Assembly: GCF_003149535.1 (NCBI RefSeq)
Contig: NZ_QGDB01000002.1
Location: 186,001-250,000 of the forward strand
DNA: 64,000 nt
Reading direction: 5' to 3'
Source: Falsochrobactrum shanghaiense
Lineage (GTDB): Bacteria; Pseudomonadota; Alphaproteobacteria; Rhizobiales; Rhizobiaceae
Made by a program: the position numbers and the translations under genes. A model generated the notes under the pieces. The model was not told the origin of the DNA. It did not search any database and saw nothing but the letters and a program-made list of their open reading frames with translations. Below, piece by piece: positions 10,045 to 19,375 of this stretch; position 1 is the stretch's first letter, and the number at the start of each line of letters is the position of its first letter.

Positions 10045-11838
10045 ATGCCGAGCTATCGCGCGCCTGTTGAAGATACAAATTTCGTTCTCAATGATGTTCT
10101 CGATTATCAGCGCTACAACAATCTGCCGGGTTTTGCCGATGCATCCCCCGATATTGTCGAGGCGATTCTTGGCGAAGGCGCAAAGCTTGCCGAAGGCACG
10201 CTCTTTCCGCTCAATCAGCCTGCCGATCGTGAAGGCTGCAAGCGGGAAGCGGATGGCTCGGTGAAAACACCGGAAGGTTTCAGGCAAGCCTATGATCAAT
10301 ATTGCGCAGGCGGATGGATCGGGCTTGCCGTGCCGGCGCAACATGGCGGGCAGGGGCTTCCCTATCTGCTGCATACGGCTGTCGGCGAATATATGTCGTC
10401 CGCCAATATGGCGCTCATGATGTATCCGGGGCTGACGCAGGGCGCGATTGCCGCATTGCTCGCGCATGGCACCGACGAGCAGAAGGATACCTATCTGCCG
10501 AAAATGGTCGGAGGCGTCTGGTCCGGCACCATGAACCTGACCGAGCCGCATTGCGGCACCGATCTCGGGCTGCTGCGCACCAGCGCTACGCCGCAGGAAG
10601 ATGGCAGCTACAGAATTTCCGGCCAGAAGATTTTCATCTCCGCTGGCGAGCATGACCTGTCGGAAAACATCATCCATCTGGTGCTGGCCCGTATCGACGG
10701 TGCGCCGGAAGGCGTCAAAGGCATTTCGCTGTTCATCGTGCCGAAATTTATCCCGGATGCAGATGGAAACCCCGGTGAGCGCAATGGCGTCACCTGCGGT
10801 TCCATCGAGGAAAAGATGGGCATTCACGGCAATGCCACCTGCGTCATGAATTATGACGATGCGACCGGCTATCTGATCGGGGAGGCGCATAAGGGCCTGC
10901 GCGCCATGTTCACCATGATGAATGAAGCGCGGCTTGGCGTGGCCTTGCAGGGCCTGTCCATTGCCGAAACCGCCTATCAGAATGCCGCCATCTATGCGCG
11001 TGAGCGGCTTCAGGGCCGTGCCTTGTCGGGGGCAAAAGAGCCGGAAAAAAAGGCCGATCCGATCATCGTGCATCCGGATATTCGTCGCGATCTGATGAAT
11101 ATCCGCGCTTATAACGAGGCGGGCCGGGCACTGCTTTTATGGGTGGCGCTTCATTCCGACATTGCGCATCGCTCTAGCGATGAAGCGGGGCGGCAGGCTG
11201 CCGACGATCTTGTCGGGCTGCTGACGCCGGTGCTTAAGGGCGTTCTGACCGATAAGGGGTTTGAACATGCCGTCATGGCGCAGCAGGTTTTTGGCGGACA
11301 TGGCTATATTGAAGAAAACGGCATGAGCCAATATGTGCGCGATGCGCGCATTGCCATGATCTATGAAGGGGCCAACGGCATTCAGGCGCTCGATCTGGTG
11401 GGCCGCAAGCTGGCCTTGAACGGCGGTCGTGCAGTCACGGCCTTCTTCAAGGAGGTGGGCGAATTCTGCGAAGAAAATCGCGAAAACGAAAAGCTTAGCT
11501 TCTTCACCAAATATTTGAAAAAGGGCCTTAACGACCTTCAGGCCGCAACCATGTGGCTGATGGAAAATGCGATGGCCAAGCCCGACAATGCCGGTGCTGC
11601 CTCTAACGACTATATGCATCTTTTCGGCCTCGTCGCGCTGGGCTTCATGTGGGGCCGCATGGCGAAGGTCGCGGAAGAAAAGCTGGCGGCTGGCGAGGGC
11701 GACAGGGATTTCCTTGAAGCTAAACTTGTCACAGCGCGTTACTATTTCGAGCGGATCATGCCGGAAAGTGCTGCACATCTCGCGCGCATCCAGTCGGGTG
11801 CGGATAGCATGATGGCGCTTGATGCGGACGCATTCTGA
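10045..11838 (+). CDS. Acyl-CoA dehydrogenase (FadE-type, long form)
   Basis: A 597-residue FAD enzyme that makes 2-enoyl-CoA from acyl-CoA, the first step of beta-oxidation. It has the N-terminal extension of the long bacterial ACADs, then the FAD/substrate core ([19 protein letters not shown] near residue 165) and the C-terminal helical domain. The catalytic base is probably the Glu in [14 protein letters not shown] near residue 440. A C-terminal ACAD-associated domain follows. GGAGG lies seven bases before the ATG. It heads a tight three-gene operon, 17 bp before the thiolase. Length and motifs match the family with nothing missing. Chain-length preference is unknown. Confidence 0.93.
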   Translation: MPSYRAPVEDTNFVLNDVLDYQRYNNLPGFADASPDIVEAILGEGAKLAEGTLFPLNQPADREGCKREADGSVKTPEGFRQAYDQYCAGGWIGLAVPAQHGGQGLPYLLHTAVGEYMSSANMALMMYPGLTQGAIAALLAHGTDEQKDTYLPKMVGGVWSGTMNLTEPHCGTDLGLLRTSATPQEDGSYRISGQKIFISAGEHDLSENIIHLVLARIDGAPEGVKGISLFIVPKFIPDADGNPGERNGVTCGSIEEKMGIHGNATCVMNYDDATGYLIGEAHKGLRAMFTMMNEARLGVALQGLSIAETAYQNAAIYARERLQGRALSGAKEPEKKADPIIVHPDIRRDLMNIRAYNEAGRALLLWVALHSDIAHRSSDEAGRQAADDLVGLLTPVLKGVLTDKGFEHAVMAQQVFGGHGYIEENGMSQYVRDARIAMIYEGANGIQALDLVGRKLALNGGRAVTAFFKEVGEFCEENRENEKLSFFTKYLKKGLNDLQAATMWLMENAMAKPDNAGAASNDYMHLFGLVALGFMWGRMAKVAEEKLAAGEGDRDFLEAKLVTARYYFERIMPESAAHLARIQSGADSMMALDADAF

Positions 11839-11855
11839 TTTTGACGGAGGGAAAA

Positions 11856-13064
11856 ATGGCCGAGGCTTATATTTACGATCACGTCCGCACACCGCGCGGG
11901 CGCGGCAAGAAGGATGGCAGCCTGCATGAAGTGCCTGCCGTTCGTCTGGGCGCGAAGGTGCTGGAAGCCCTGCGTGACCGCAACGGCATTGATACAGCAA
12001 AGGTCGATGACATTATTTTCGGCTGCGTCGATCCGGTCGGCGAGGCGGGGGCCGTCATTCCGCGCTCGGCGGCTTTTGAAGCGGGTTACGATTTCAAGGC
12101 TCCGGGCATGCAGATTTCGCGCTTTTGCGCATCGGGTCTGGATGCCGTCAATCTGGCTGCGGCCAAGGTGGCTTTCGGTTCCGACAATCTGGTGATTGCA
12201 GGCGGGGTGGAAAGCATGTCGCGCGTCGGTATGGGCATGTCGGGCGGCGCTTGGTATATGGACCCGTCAGTGGGTTTTCCCGGCTATTTCATGCCGCAGG
12301 GTGTTTCCGCCGATCTGATCGCCACGAAATATGGTTTTTCCCGCGATGATGTCGATGCCTATGCGGTGGAAAGCCAGAAGCGCGCGGCGAAAGCGTGGGA
12401 AAAGGGCTATTTCAAAAACTCGGTCATTCCCATCAAGGATCAGAACGGCCTGACCATTCTGGACCGTGACGAGCATATGCGCCCCGGCACGGACATGCAG
12501 GCTTTGGGCCAGTTGAACCCGTCTTTCGTGATGCCCGGTGAAATGGGCGGCTTCAATGCGGTCGGCATTCAGGCGCACCCGGAAGTCGAAACCATCAATC
12601 ACGTCCACCATGCCGGCAATTCGTCGGGCATTGTCGATGGTGCGGCAGGCGTGCTTGTCGGGTCAAAGAAGGCTGGCAAGGCGTTCGGCATCAAGCCGCG
12701 TGCGCGCATCCGCGCTTTTGCCAATATCGGCTCCGAACCGGCGCTGATGCTCACCGGCCCGGTCGATGTGACGCAGAAGCTTCTCAAACAGTCCGGGATG
12801 AAGCTTTCGGACATCGACCTGTTTGAACTCAACGAAGCCTTTGCCGCCGTGGTTCTGCGCTATTGCCAAGCCTTCGATATTCCGCAGGACAGGATCAACG
12901 TCAATGGCGGCGCAATTGCCATGGGCCATCCGCTCGGGGCTACCGGCGCGATGATCCTTGGCACGGTGCTCGATGAACTCGAACGCCGCGATCTCAATGT
13001 GGCGCTGGTGACGCTCTGCATCGGCGCTGGCATGGGCACGGCCACCATCATCGAGCGTGTATAA
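11856..13064 (+). CDS. fadA: Acetyl-CoA C-acyltransferase (thiolase)
   Basis: A 402-residue thiolase that cleaves 3-ketoacyl-CoA with CoA to give acetyl-CoA and a shortened acyl-CoA. The nucleophilic Cys lies in [14 protein letters not shown] (about residue 90). The other active-site parts are [40 protein letters not shown] and the second Cys in LCIGAGMG near the end. The start is the ATG at 11856 with GGAGGG nine bases upstream. It is the middle gene of the fad operon, 14 bp before the multifunctional enzyme, which would deliver its substrate. Confidence 0.95.
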   Translation: MAEAYIYDHVRTPRGRGKKDGSLHEVPAVRLGAKVLEALRDRNGIDTAKVDDIIFGCVDPVGEAGAVIPRSAAFEAGYDFKAPGMQISRFCASGLDAVNLAAAKVAFGSDNLVIAGGVESMSRVGMGMSGGAWYMDPSVGFPGYFMPQGVSADLIATKYGFSRDDVDAYAVESQKRAAKAWEKGYFKNSVIPIKDQNGLTILDRDEHMRPGTDMQALGQLNPSFVMPGEMGGFNAVGIQAHPEVETINHVHHAGNSSGIVDGAAGVLVGSKKAGKAFGIKPRARIRAFANIGSEPALMLTGPVDVTQKLLKQSGMKLSDIDLFELNEAFAAVVLRYCQAFDIPQDRINVNGGAIAMGHPLGATGAMILGTVLDELERRDLNVALVTLCIGAGMGTATIIERV

Positions 13065-13078
13065 GGGAGGCATCATCA

Positions 13079-15295
13079 ATGGCTTACAAGAATTTCAAGG
13101 TTGAAACCGACGCCGACGGCATTGCTCTCGTCACATGGGATATGCCGGAAAAGTCGATGAATGTCTTCACCGTCGAGGTGTTGCAGGAGCTTGACGCCAT
13201 CATCGATGCGACGAGCGGCGATGAAAAGGTCAAGGGTGTTGTTATAACATCGGGTAAGGAAAGCTTCTCCGGCGGTGCCGATCTGACCATGCTCGAAGGC
13301 ATGTTGAAGGATTTCCAGAAGCAAAAGGCCAGGGACAGCCAAGGCGCGGTTCAGTCCCTGTTTGATAATGTCGGCAAGATGAGCGGCCTGTTCCGCAAGC
13401 TTGAAACCTGCGGCAAGCCATGGGTTTCGGCCATTAACGGCACCTGCATGGGCGGCGCGTTTGAAATGTCGCTCGCCTGCCATGCGCGCGTGGCGTCCGA
13501 TGCGCCGGGCGTGAAAATGGCCCTGCCGGAAGTAAAAGTGGGCCTCTTCCCCGGTGCTGGCGGCACGCAGCGCGTTCCGCGTCTGACCAACCAGCAGGAC
13601 GCGCTTCAAATGATGACCTCCGGCTCCAGCCTGACCGCGCAACGCGCCAAGGCCATGGGTCTCGTCACGGAAGTGGTGCCAGCCAAAAAGCTGATTGAGG
13701 CTGCAAAAAAGCGCATCAAGGGCGGCCTGAAACCGGTGCAGCCATGGGATGAAAAGGGCTTCAAGCTGCCGGGCGGTGCGATCTATTCGGTTGCCGGTGC
13801 CAATCTCTGGCCTGCCGCCACGGCCATATTGCGCCGCGAAACCTCGGGCAATTATCCGGCAGCACTTGCGATCCTCAAGTCTGTCTATGAGGGGCTGCTG
13901 GTGCCGTTTGATACGGCATTGACGATCGAGCAGCGCTATTTCACCGAAATCCTGCAAACCACCGAAGCGGCGATGATGATCCGTTCGCTGTTCGTGTCCT
14001 TGCAGGAACTCAACAAGGGCGCGCGTCGTCCGGCCGATGAAAAGCCGACGAAATTTAAGAAAATCGGTGTGCTTGGCGCGGGTTTCATGGGCGCGGGCAT
14101 TGCCTATGTGACCGCCAGGGCCGGTATTCCGGTGGTGCTGATCGACCGCGATCAGGAATCGGCTGATAAGGGCAAGGCGCACGCAGCCGATCTCATCACC
14201 AGGGAAATCCAGAAAGGCCGCGCGACGGAAGCCGACAAGGAAATGCTCCTGTCGCAGATTACCGCAACGGCCGATTATGCGCAGCTTGAAGGTGCCGATC
14301 TGGTGATCGAGGCCGTATTCGAGGACCGTGACGTCAAGCGCATGGCCACCGAAAAGGCCGAGGAAGTGCTCAAAGCGTCTGCGATTTTTGCGTCCAACAC
14401 TTCGACACTGCCGATTACCGGGCTTGCGAAAGTCTCCAGACGCCCGAAGAATTTTATCGGCATTCATTTCTTCTCGCCCGTCGATAGAATGATGCTGGTG
14501 GAGGTGATCCTCGGCAAGAAGACGTCCGACAAGGCGCTGGCCACAGCCCTTGATTATGTGCGCGCGATCAAAAAGACGCCGATCGTCGTCAATGACACGC
14601 GCGGCTTTTACGTCAATCGCTGCGTGCTGCGCTATATGTCGGAAGCCTATAATATGCTGATTGAGGGCGTTCCGGCGGCGATGATCGAAAATGCCGCCCG
14701 CATGGCCGGCATGCCGGTGGGGCCGCTGGCGCTCAACGATGAAACCGCCATTGATCTTTCGCAGAAGATACTGAAAGCCACGCTTGCCGATCTGGGGCCG
14801 AAGGCGATCGATCCGCGCCATGTGGAACTGGTGGATCGGTTGGTTGATGGGTTCGACCGCAAGGGCCGCAAGAATGGCAAGGGCTTTTACGACTACCCGG
14901 CAAAGCCCGCGAAAAAGCATCTCTGGCCGGGGCTGAAAGACCTCTACCCGCAGCAGGACCCGGATAAGATCGATGTGGAGGAGTTGAAGGAACGCTTCCT
15001 CGTCACCATCGCTCTGGAAGCGGCGCGCGTGATGGAGGAGGGCATCGTCACCGACCCGCGCGAGGCCGATGTCGGCTCCATTCTGGCCTTCGGCTTTGCG
15101 CCCTATACGGGCGGAACCCTGTCTTATATCGACGGCATGGGCGCGAAGAAATTCGCCCGGCTGGCGAAGACGTTGCAGAAGAAATATGGCGCGCAGTTCA
15201 AAGCGCCCAAGCTGCTGCTCGACATGGCAGAGAACGGCGAAAGCTTCTACCAGCGCTTCAACCCTTACAGGACGGAAACGAAGAAGGCCGCGTAA
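13079..15295 (+). CDS. fadJ: Bifunctional enoyl-CoA hydratase / 3-hydroxyacyl-CoA dehydrogenase
   Basis: A 738-residue FadB/FadJ-type protein. The N-terminal crotonase domain (1 to about 190) has the oxyanion-hole loop SFSGGADLTML and the catalytic region GGAFEMSLACHARV ... LPEVKVGLFPGAGGTQR. The NAD-binding 3-hydroxyacyl-CoA dehydrogenase domain starts at about 322 with GVLGAGFMGAGIAY, followed by NTSTLPI and GIHFFSPVDRMMLVEV, and by two C-terminal dehydrogenase domains. It catalyses hydration and NAD-dependent oxidation of enoyl-CoA. GGGAGG precedes the start. It closes the operon and its stop codon sits inside a strong hairpin. FadB versus FadJ cannot be decided from sequence alone. Confidence 0.94.
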   Translation: MAYKNFKVETDADGIALVTWDMPEKSMNVFTVEVLQELDAIIDATSGDEKVKGVVITSGKESFSGGADLTMLEGMLKDFQKQKARDSQGAVQSLFDNVGKMSGLFRKLETCGKPWVSAINGTCMGGAFEMSLACHARVASDAPGVKMALPEVKVGLFPGAGGTQRVPRLTNQQDALQMMTSGSSLTAQRAKAMGLVTEVVPAKKLIEAAKKRIKGGLKPVQPWDEKGFKLPGGAIYSVAGANLWPAATAILRRETSGNYPAALAILKSVYEGLLVPFDTALTIEQRYFTEILQTTEAAMMIRSLFVSLQELNKGARRPADEKPTKFKKIGVLGAGFMGAGIAYVTARAGIPVVLIDRDQESADKGKAHAADLITREIQKGRATEADKEMLLSQITATADYAQLEGADLVIEAVFEDRDVKRMATEKAEEVLKASAIFASNTSTLPITGLAKVSRRPKNFIGIHFFSPVDRMMLVEVILGKKTSDKALATALDYVRAIKKTPIVVNDTRGFYVNRCVLRYMSEAYNMLIEGVPAAMIENAARMAGMPVGPLALNDETAIDLSQKILKATLADLGPKAIDPRHVELVDRLVDGFDRKGRKNGKGFYDYPAKPAKKHLWPGLKDLYPQQDPDKIDVEELKERFLVTIALEAARVMEEGIVTDPREADVGSILAFGFAPYTGGTLSYIDGMGAKKFARLAKTLQKKYGAQFKAPKLLLDMAENGESFYQRFNPYRTETKKAA

Positions 15296-15304
15296 GCGGC
15301 CTTC
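15283..15304 (+). terminator. Hairpin over the fad operon stop codon
   Basis: GAAGGCCGC and GCGGCCTTC form a perfect 9-bp stem closed by a GTAA (GNRA) loop; the TAA of the loop is the stop codon of the preceding gene. There is no clear U tract, so it may protect the mRNA 3' end as much as terminate. Confidence 0.55.
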
Positions 15305-15453
15305 CATCCTGCGTCGTACCGAATAATATTAAATGAAATGAGAAAATTTTCCCTGTAATATCACACATCTTGCCTGAAAGCGCGTTTTTCGCTAAGTTAT
15401 GGCAAAAGATGGGATGAAGTTAGGTTTAAAATCCTCTTTGGCGGATCATTACA

Positions 15454-16107
15454 ATGTTTTCTCATGATAGCGTCTGGGCTGCGATCGACGCTCTGGCTGA
15501 ACGCAACTCCCTGAGTGCGTCCGGCCTTGCACGGCGCGCGGGTCTTGACCCCACGACTTTCAACAAGTCCAAGCGTTATGCGTCCGACGGGCGCGCGCGC
15601 TGGCCCTCGACGGAGTCGCTTGCCAAGGTGATGGAGGCGACAGGCGCGAGCTTTGACGAATTCACGCGCCTTATCAGCGGTCAGAATTCCGAGCCGCAAT
15701 ATGGCGAATATACGCAGGAACCACGTTCCATTCCGCTGCTCGGGCTGGCCGAGGCCGGTGCGGGCGGCTATTTCGACGATGCCGGTTTTCCTGCGGGCCA
15801 AGGCTGGGACATTGTGGAATTTCCGGCAGGACCGGGCGAAGGGGTCTATGCGCTGGAGGTTTCGGGAGAGTCCATGCAGCCGCTCTATCGCGATGGCGAT
15901 ACGCTGATCGTTGCGCCCAACGCGCCGGTGCGTCGCGGCGACCGCGTTGTCGTGCGCACAAAAAATGGAGAAGTCATGGCCAAGATATTGCATCGTCAGA
16001 CGCCGCGAACCATCGAATTGCATTCGCTCAATCCCGACCATCCGCATCGTTCATTCGACACGAAGGATGTTGAATGGATCGCCCGCATTCTCTGGGCGAG
16101 CCAGTAA
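15454..16107 (+). CDS. HTH transcriptional regulator with S24 (LexA/CI-like) peptidase domain
   Basis: A 217-residue protein of the phage-repressor/LexA superfamily. Residues 10-70 hold an XRE-like helix-turn-helix (SASGLARRAGLDPTTFNKSK), and about 90-215 a peptidase S24 domain. The catalytic dyad is visible as Ser140 in SGESMQPLYRDGD and Lys177 in GEVMAKIL. A candidate Ala-Gly scissile bond lies at 101-102. Such proteins self-cleave when bound to RecA filaments or respond to other stress. It is not LexA itself, which has a winged helix. Its stop overlaps the ATG of the next gene (TAATG), so the two are translationally coupled. The targets are unknown. Confidence 0.85.
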   Translation: MFSHDSVWAAIDALAERNSLSASGLARRAGLDPTTFNKSKRYASDGRARWPSTESLAKVMEATGASFDEFTRLISGQNSEPQYGEYTQEPRSIPLLGLAEAGAGGYFDDAGFPAGQGWDIVEFPAGPGEGVYALEVSGESMQPLYRDGDTLIVAPNAPVRRGDRVVVRTKNGEVMAKILHRQTPRTIELHSLNPDHPHRSFDTKDVEWIARILWASQ

Positions 16108-17015
16108 TGGCCCGATCGCAAAAGCCCCACGCGCAGATGAAAAACCATGCGCGCCCGGTTTTCGGCATTCTCGCCGCATTGTCGGGTGCCTTGCTGCTGA
16201 GCGTCTTCATCGCGCCCTTTTATGGTGCGCTGGATCGCCCGGTAACGGTGATCGAAGGCGGTGCGGGACAGGCAGAGGGCAATTCCGGTCAGGGCATTGT
16301 GGTCGAGCAGTTCGATTATACCGAACCCGAAGCCAATCCCCTGCCAGACAGTTCTTTGCCGGACAGTCCTGCCTCAGCCGCAGCACCGGAAACGCCGCGC
16401 GATTCTGCATCGGGCAATGATGACGCGCTTGAGCGCGAGCCGCCGCGTGCACCATTGAGCGATCTTGGCCTTGCCAATGCGCCGCAGCCGGAACCGGCCT
16501 TGCCTGCCGTGCCTGTTAATGCGGATGAGCCGATGCAATTGCTCCAGCGCCCGGTGGCAATTGCTGCCGGAAAGCTTGAAACGCAGGGCCGTATTATTGA
16601 ACTTGAAGGTATCGAGGCCCTGCCGATAGAAGAAATGTGCCAGACTGCATCGGGCGAAAGCTGGCCTTGCGGCATGCAGGCGCGCACGGCCTTTCGCCAA
16701 TGGCTGCGCTCGCGCGCGATCATGTGCCGCCTGCCGCAAAATGACAGTGGCGAAGCGGTGGCGACAAAATGCAGCGTCGGCGATGATGATGCAGCACTGT
16801 GGCTTGTGAACAATGGCTGGGCGAGGGCTGTTTCCGGCGGTGCCTATGAAGAGGCCGGGCAGAAAGCGCAGCAGGCGCGGCTTGGCATTTATGGCGACAA
16901 GCCCGACACGTCCCTGCCGGAACTGGAAACATCGCCCGGCATGCCATTGCAGCCCGCGCCTGAAACGCCGCAATCAGACGGCGATTTTCCGCCTGCGCCG
17001 CAGCCTGCACAATAA
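16107..17015 (+). CDS. Membrane-anchored SNase-like (thermonuclease fold) protein, probably inactive
   Basis: A 302-residue protein with one N-terminal membrane helix (about 18-40, FGILAALSGALLLSVFIAPF), a Pro/Ala-rich acidic linker of about 100 residues, and a staphylococcal-nuclease-like domain (about 150-265). The fold markers are the WPCGMQARTAFRQWL helix and LWLVNNGWARAV. A second Pro-rich tail ends the protein. The usual catalytic elements (the D-x-P-E of the first motif and the Arg in the RYGR turn) are not seen; the equivalent turn reads NDSGEAVAT. It is probably a binding rather than cutting domain, in the periplasm. It is coupled by TAATG overlap to the S24 regulator. Confidence 0.7.
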   Translation: MARSQKPHAQMKNHARPVFGILAALSGALLLSVFIAPFYGALDRPVTVIEGGAGQAEGNSGQGIVVEQFDYTEPEANPLPDSSLPDSPASAAAPETPRDSASGNDDALEREPPRAPLSDLGLANAPQPEPALPAVPVNADEPMQLLQRPVAIAAGKLETQGRIIELEGIEALPIEEMCQTASGESWPCGMQARTAFRQWLRSRAIMCRLPQNDSGEAVATKCSVGDDDAALWLVNNGWARAVSGGAYEEAGQKAQQARLGIYGDKPDTSLPELETSPGMPLQPAPETPQSDGDFPPAPQPAQ

Positions 17016-17024
17016 CCCCGCCGC

Positions 17025-17050
17025 CCCCTGCCTGAAGGATCCGGCAGGGG
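17025..17050. terminator. Hairpin between convergent SNase-like gene and lysS
   Basis: CCCCTGCC and GGCAGGGG form a perfect 8-bp GC-rich stem with a 10-base loop. It sits between two convergent stop codons (17015 and 17069) and could serve both directions. No U tract is present, so termination is only suggested by position. Confidence 0.4.
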
Positions 17051-17068
17051 AATGGTTGTGGCCGCAGT

Positions 17069-18724
17069 CTATGACAATTCGCCCGCCAGCGCCTGTTTGA
17101 TCAAGGCGCGGGTTTCGTCGATGCCGTAAAGGGCGACGAAGGAACCAAAGCGCGGGCCGCGCTCCTGCCCGATCAGCACTTCGTAGAGCATCTGGAAGAA
17201 GGAGACCGACACGCCGGGACCGCCTTCCGGGCTTTTCTTGTTGTGATCCTGATAGCGCTCGATGGCGCGGGCGACATCGAGAATTGCGTTCTGGATGTCG
17301 TTGCCGTCTGCGCCTGCGGGAAGGCTTGCAAGCTTGGCGTCGAGGCCCTCAAGGGCTGCGCGTTCCACATCGTCGGGCGCGCGGAACTGTTTGGTGGGCT
17401 TGACGAAATCGTTGAAGTAACGGATCGCATAGCCGACCAGCGCATCGAGTTCGGGATTGTTTTGCGGCGTGACGCCGGGCGCATGGCGTGAGATGAAGCC
17501 CCACAGCACGGCGGGATTTTCCGCATTGGACGCGCTCACCAGATTGAGCAGCAGCGCGAACGGCACCGGCAGGTTCACTTGCGGCGGGTTGCCGTAATGA
17601 ATGTGCCAGACTGGATTGTTGAGCCGGTCCTTCCATTCCTGCCGTGCATAGGCGGAAAGATAGGTGAAATATTCATCCACCGCCTTGGGGATCACGTCGA
17701 AATATAGCTTCTTTGCGGTCTTGGGCTTCTGGAAGTTGTAGAGCGCAAGGCTTTCGGTCGGCGCATAGGCCAGCCATTCATCGATGGAAATGCCGTTGCC
17801 CTTCGACTTGGAAATCTTCTGGCCCAACTGGTCGAGGAAAAGCTCGTAGACAAAATGTTCCGGTGCGCGTCCGCCCAAAATTTCGCAGATGCGGTCATAA
17901 ATGCCCGCATTGGTCTGGTGGTCCTTGCCGAACATCTCGAAATCAACGCCAAGGGCAGCCCAGCGCATGCCGAAATCCGGCTTCCATTGCAGCTTCACAT
18001 GACCGCCGGTGACGGGCAGGGTGGTTTCCACGCCGTCTTCATCGTCAAAGGTGATGGTGCCCGCCTTGGCATCCACCTTCTTCATGGGCACATAAAGCAC
18101 GCGCCCGCTCTTGGGCGAGATCGGCAGGAAGGGGCTGTAGGTCGCCTGACGCTCTTCGCCAAGGGTCGGCAGCATCACCTTCATGATGTCGTCATAGCGC
18201 TCGGCGGCGCGCAGCAGCACCGCATCGAACTTGCCGGACTTGTAATATTCTGTCGCGCTGGCAAATTCATAATCGAAGCCGAACGTGTCGAGGAAGCGGC
18301 ACAGCATTGCATTATTGTGCTCGGCAAAGCTCTTGGCCTCGCCGCCAAACGGGTTGGGCACGGAGGAAAGCGGCATATGCAGATAAGGCTCAAGCGCTGC
18401 CTTGTCGGGCACATTGTCGGGGATCTTGCGCATGCCGTCGAGATCGTCCGAGAAGCAGATGAGCCGCGTCTTCACCTTGTCTTCGGTGAGCACGCGAAAG
18501 GCCTGACGCACCATGGTCGTGCGCGCCACTTCGCCGAAGGTGCCGATATGCGGCAGGCCGGAAGGGCCATAGCCGGTCTCGAAAATCACCGTATCGGGCA
18601 GGCCGCTCTTCGCATAACGCTTGAGGATTTTCCGCGCCTCTTCAAAGGGCCATGATTTCGCCTCCGCAGCCGCCGCGGTCAGTTCCGGGGTCAGCGTGAT
18701 TTCGGGAAGACGATGCGAAGTCAT
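17069..18724 (-). CDS. lysS: Lysyl-tRNA synthetase, class I
   Basis: A 551-residue class I LysRS, the archaeal-type enzyme found in many alphaproteobacteria instead of the class II form. It charges tRNA-Lys with lysine in the cytosol. The class I signatures are both present: HIGT within [16 protein letters not shown] near residue 60, and the KMSKS-type loop KISKSKGNG near 280. The C-terminal anticodon-binding alpha-helical region is complete. I chose the ATG at 18724 rather than 18769, because the family begins with the short MTSHRLPEI-like leader. It converges on the SNase-like gene and stands alone in transcription. Confidence 0.95.
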   Translation of the reverse strand: MTSHRLPEITLTPELTAAAAEAKSWPFEEARKILKRYAKSGLPDTVIFETGYGPSGLPHIGTFGEVARTTMVRQAFRVLTEDKVKTRLICFSDDLDGMRKIPDNVPDKAALEPYLHMPLSSVPNPFGGEAKSFAEHNNAMLCRFLDTFGFDYEFASATEYYKSGKFDAVLLRAAERYDDIMKVMLPTLGEERQATYSPFLPISPKSGRVLYVPMKKVDAKAGTITFDDEDGVETTLPVTGGHVKLQWKPDFGMRWAALGVDFEMFGKDHQTNAGIYDRICEILGGRAPEHFVYELFLDQLGQKISKSKGNGISIDEWLAYAPTESLALYNFQKPKTAKKLYFDVIPKAVDEYFTYLSAYARQEWKDRLNNPVWHIHYGNPPQVNLPVPFALLLNLVSASNAENPAVLWGFISRHAPGVTPQNNPELDALVGYAIRYFNDFVKPTKQFRAPDDVERAALEGLDAKLASLPAGADGNDIQNAILDVARAIERYQDHNKKSPEGGPGVSVSFFQMLYEVLIGQERGPRFGSFVALYGIDETRALIKQALAGELS

Positions 18725-18936
18725 GGTTTTGGTATCCTGTGGAGATTTTGGGTAAACAAGCATTTTCAATGCACCCCTGCTCTATGGCGTGCCCTGACGC
18801 GCGCGTCAATCTTGCTCGCCGCAAATGCCGACGAATTTCCTTGCGCACGGGCTGCGGGCTTCCTAGTTTTCAGGCTGATCGGCCGCACGGCCTGATTCCA
18901 GCCCCGTGATTCCGGCCCCATGCGCAGGAGCATTGA

Positions 18937-19347
18937 ATGAAACAGATTTCGCCGCAGGACGCTCTCGTCTATATCATGATTACGGTTTCCGCAGCGGATA
19001 CGACGATGACCGATGCCGAACTGGCGTCGATCGGCAATGTAGTGTCACGGCTTCCCGTCTTCGAAGGCTTCGACCGCGAGCGCCTTCCAAAGCTGGCCAG
19101 CGATTGTTACGCGCTTCTGGCCTATGAAGACGGGCTGGATCAGATTCTCGATCTCGCCCATGATGCCCTGCCTGAAAAACTCTATAATACGGCCTATGCG
19201 CTCGCTGTCGAGATTGCCGCAGCCGATTTGCATGTCGAGCAGGAAGAGCTTGAATTCCTGCAAATGATGCGGGACCGCTGGACGCTTGATGAGTTGACAG
19301 TCGCGGCCATCGAGCGCAGCGCGCGGGTGCGTTACCGCAAGCTCTGA
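18937..19347 (+). CDS. TerB-like (tellurite-resistance domain) protein
   Basis: A 136-residue, all-helical TerB-fold protein with the typical paired-helix pattern: MITVSAADTTMTDAELASIGNVV at the N-terminus and its echo ALAVEIAAADLHVEQEELEFL near residue 90. In both, acidic residues line a potential metal site. TerB-like proteins are cytosolic and often linked to membrane stress or metal binding. 'Tellurite resistance' is a family name here, not evidence of the trait, since no other ter genes are present. It lies 28 bp before the ABC importer operon on the same strand and may be co-transcribed with it. Confidence 0.82.
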   Translation: MKQISPQDALVYIMITVSAADTTMTDAELASIGNVVSRLPVFEGFDRERLPKLASDCYALLAYEDGLDQILDLAHDALPEKLYNTAYALAVEIAAADLHVEQEELEFLQMMRDRWTLDELTVAAIERSARVRYRKL

Positions 19348-19375
19348 TCGCGGCGCGATGGTTGGGGGAGGAAAA

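Noticed and set aside
13076-15307. 743-codon open frame antisense to the fadJ gene
   Set aside because: It is fully opposite a well-supported beta-oxidation enzyme, has a His/Arg-rich composition typical of the reverse frame of GC-rich genes, and shows no family motif.
18937-19347. Tellurite resistance as a trait
   Set aside because: Only a lone TerB-fold protein is present; the other ter genes are missing, so the trait is not supported.
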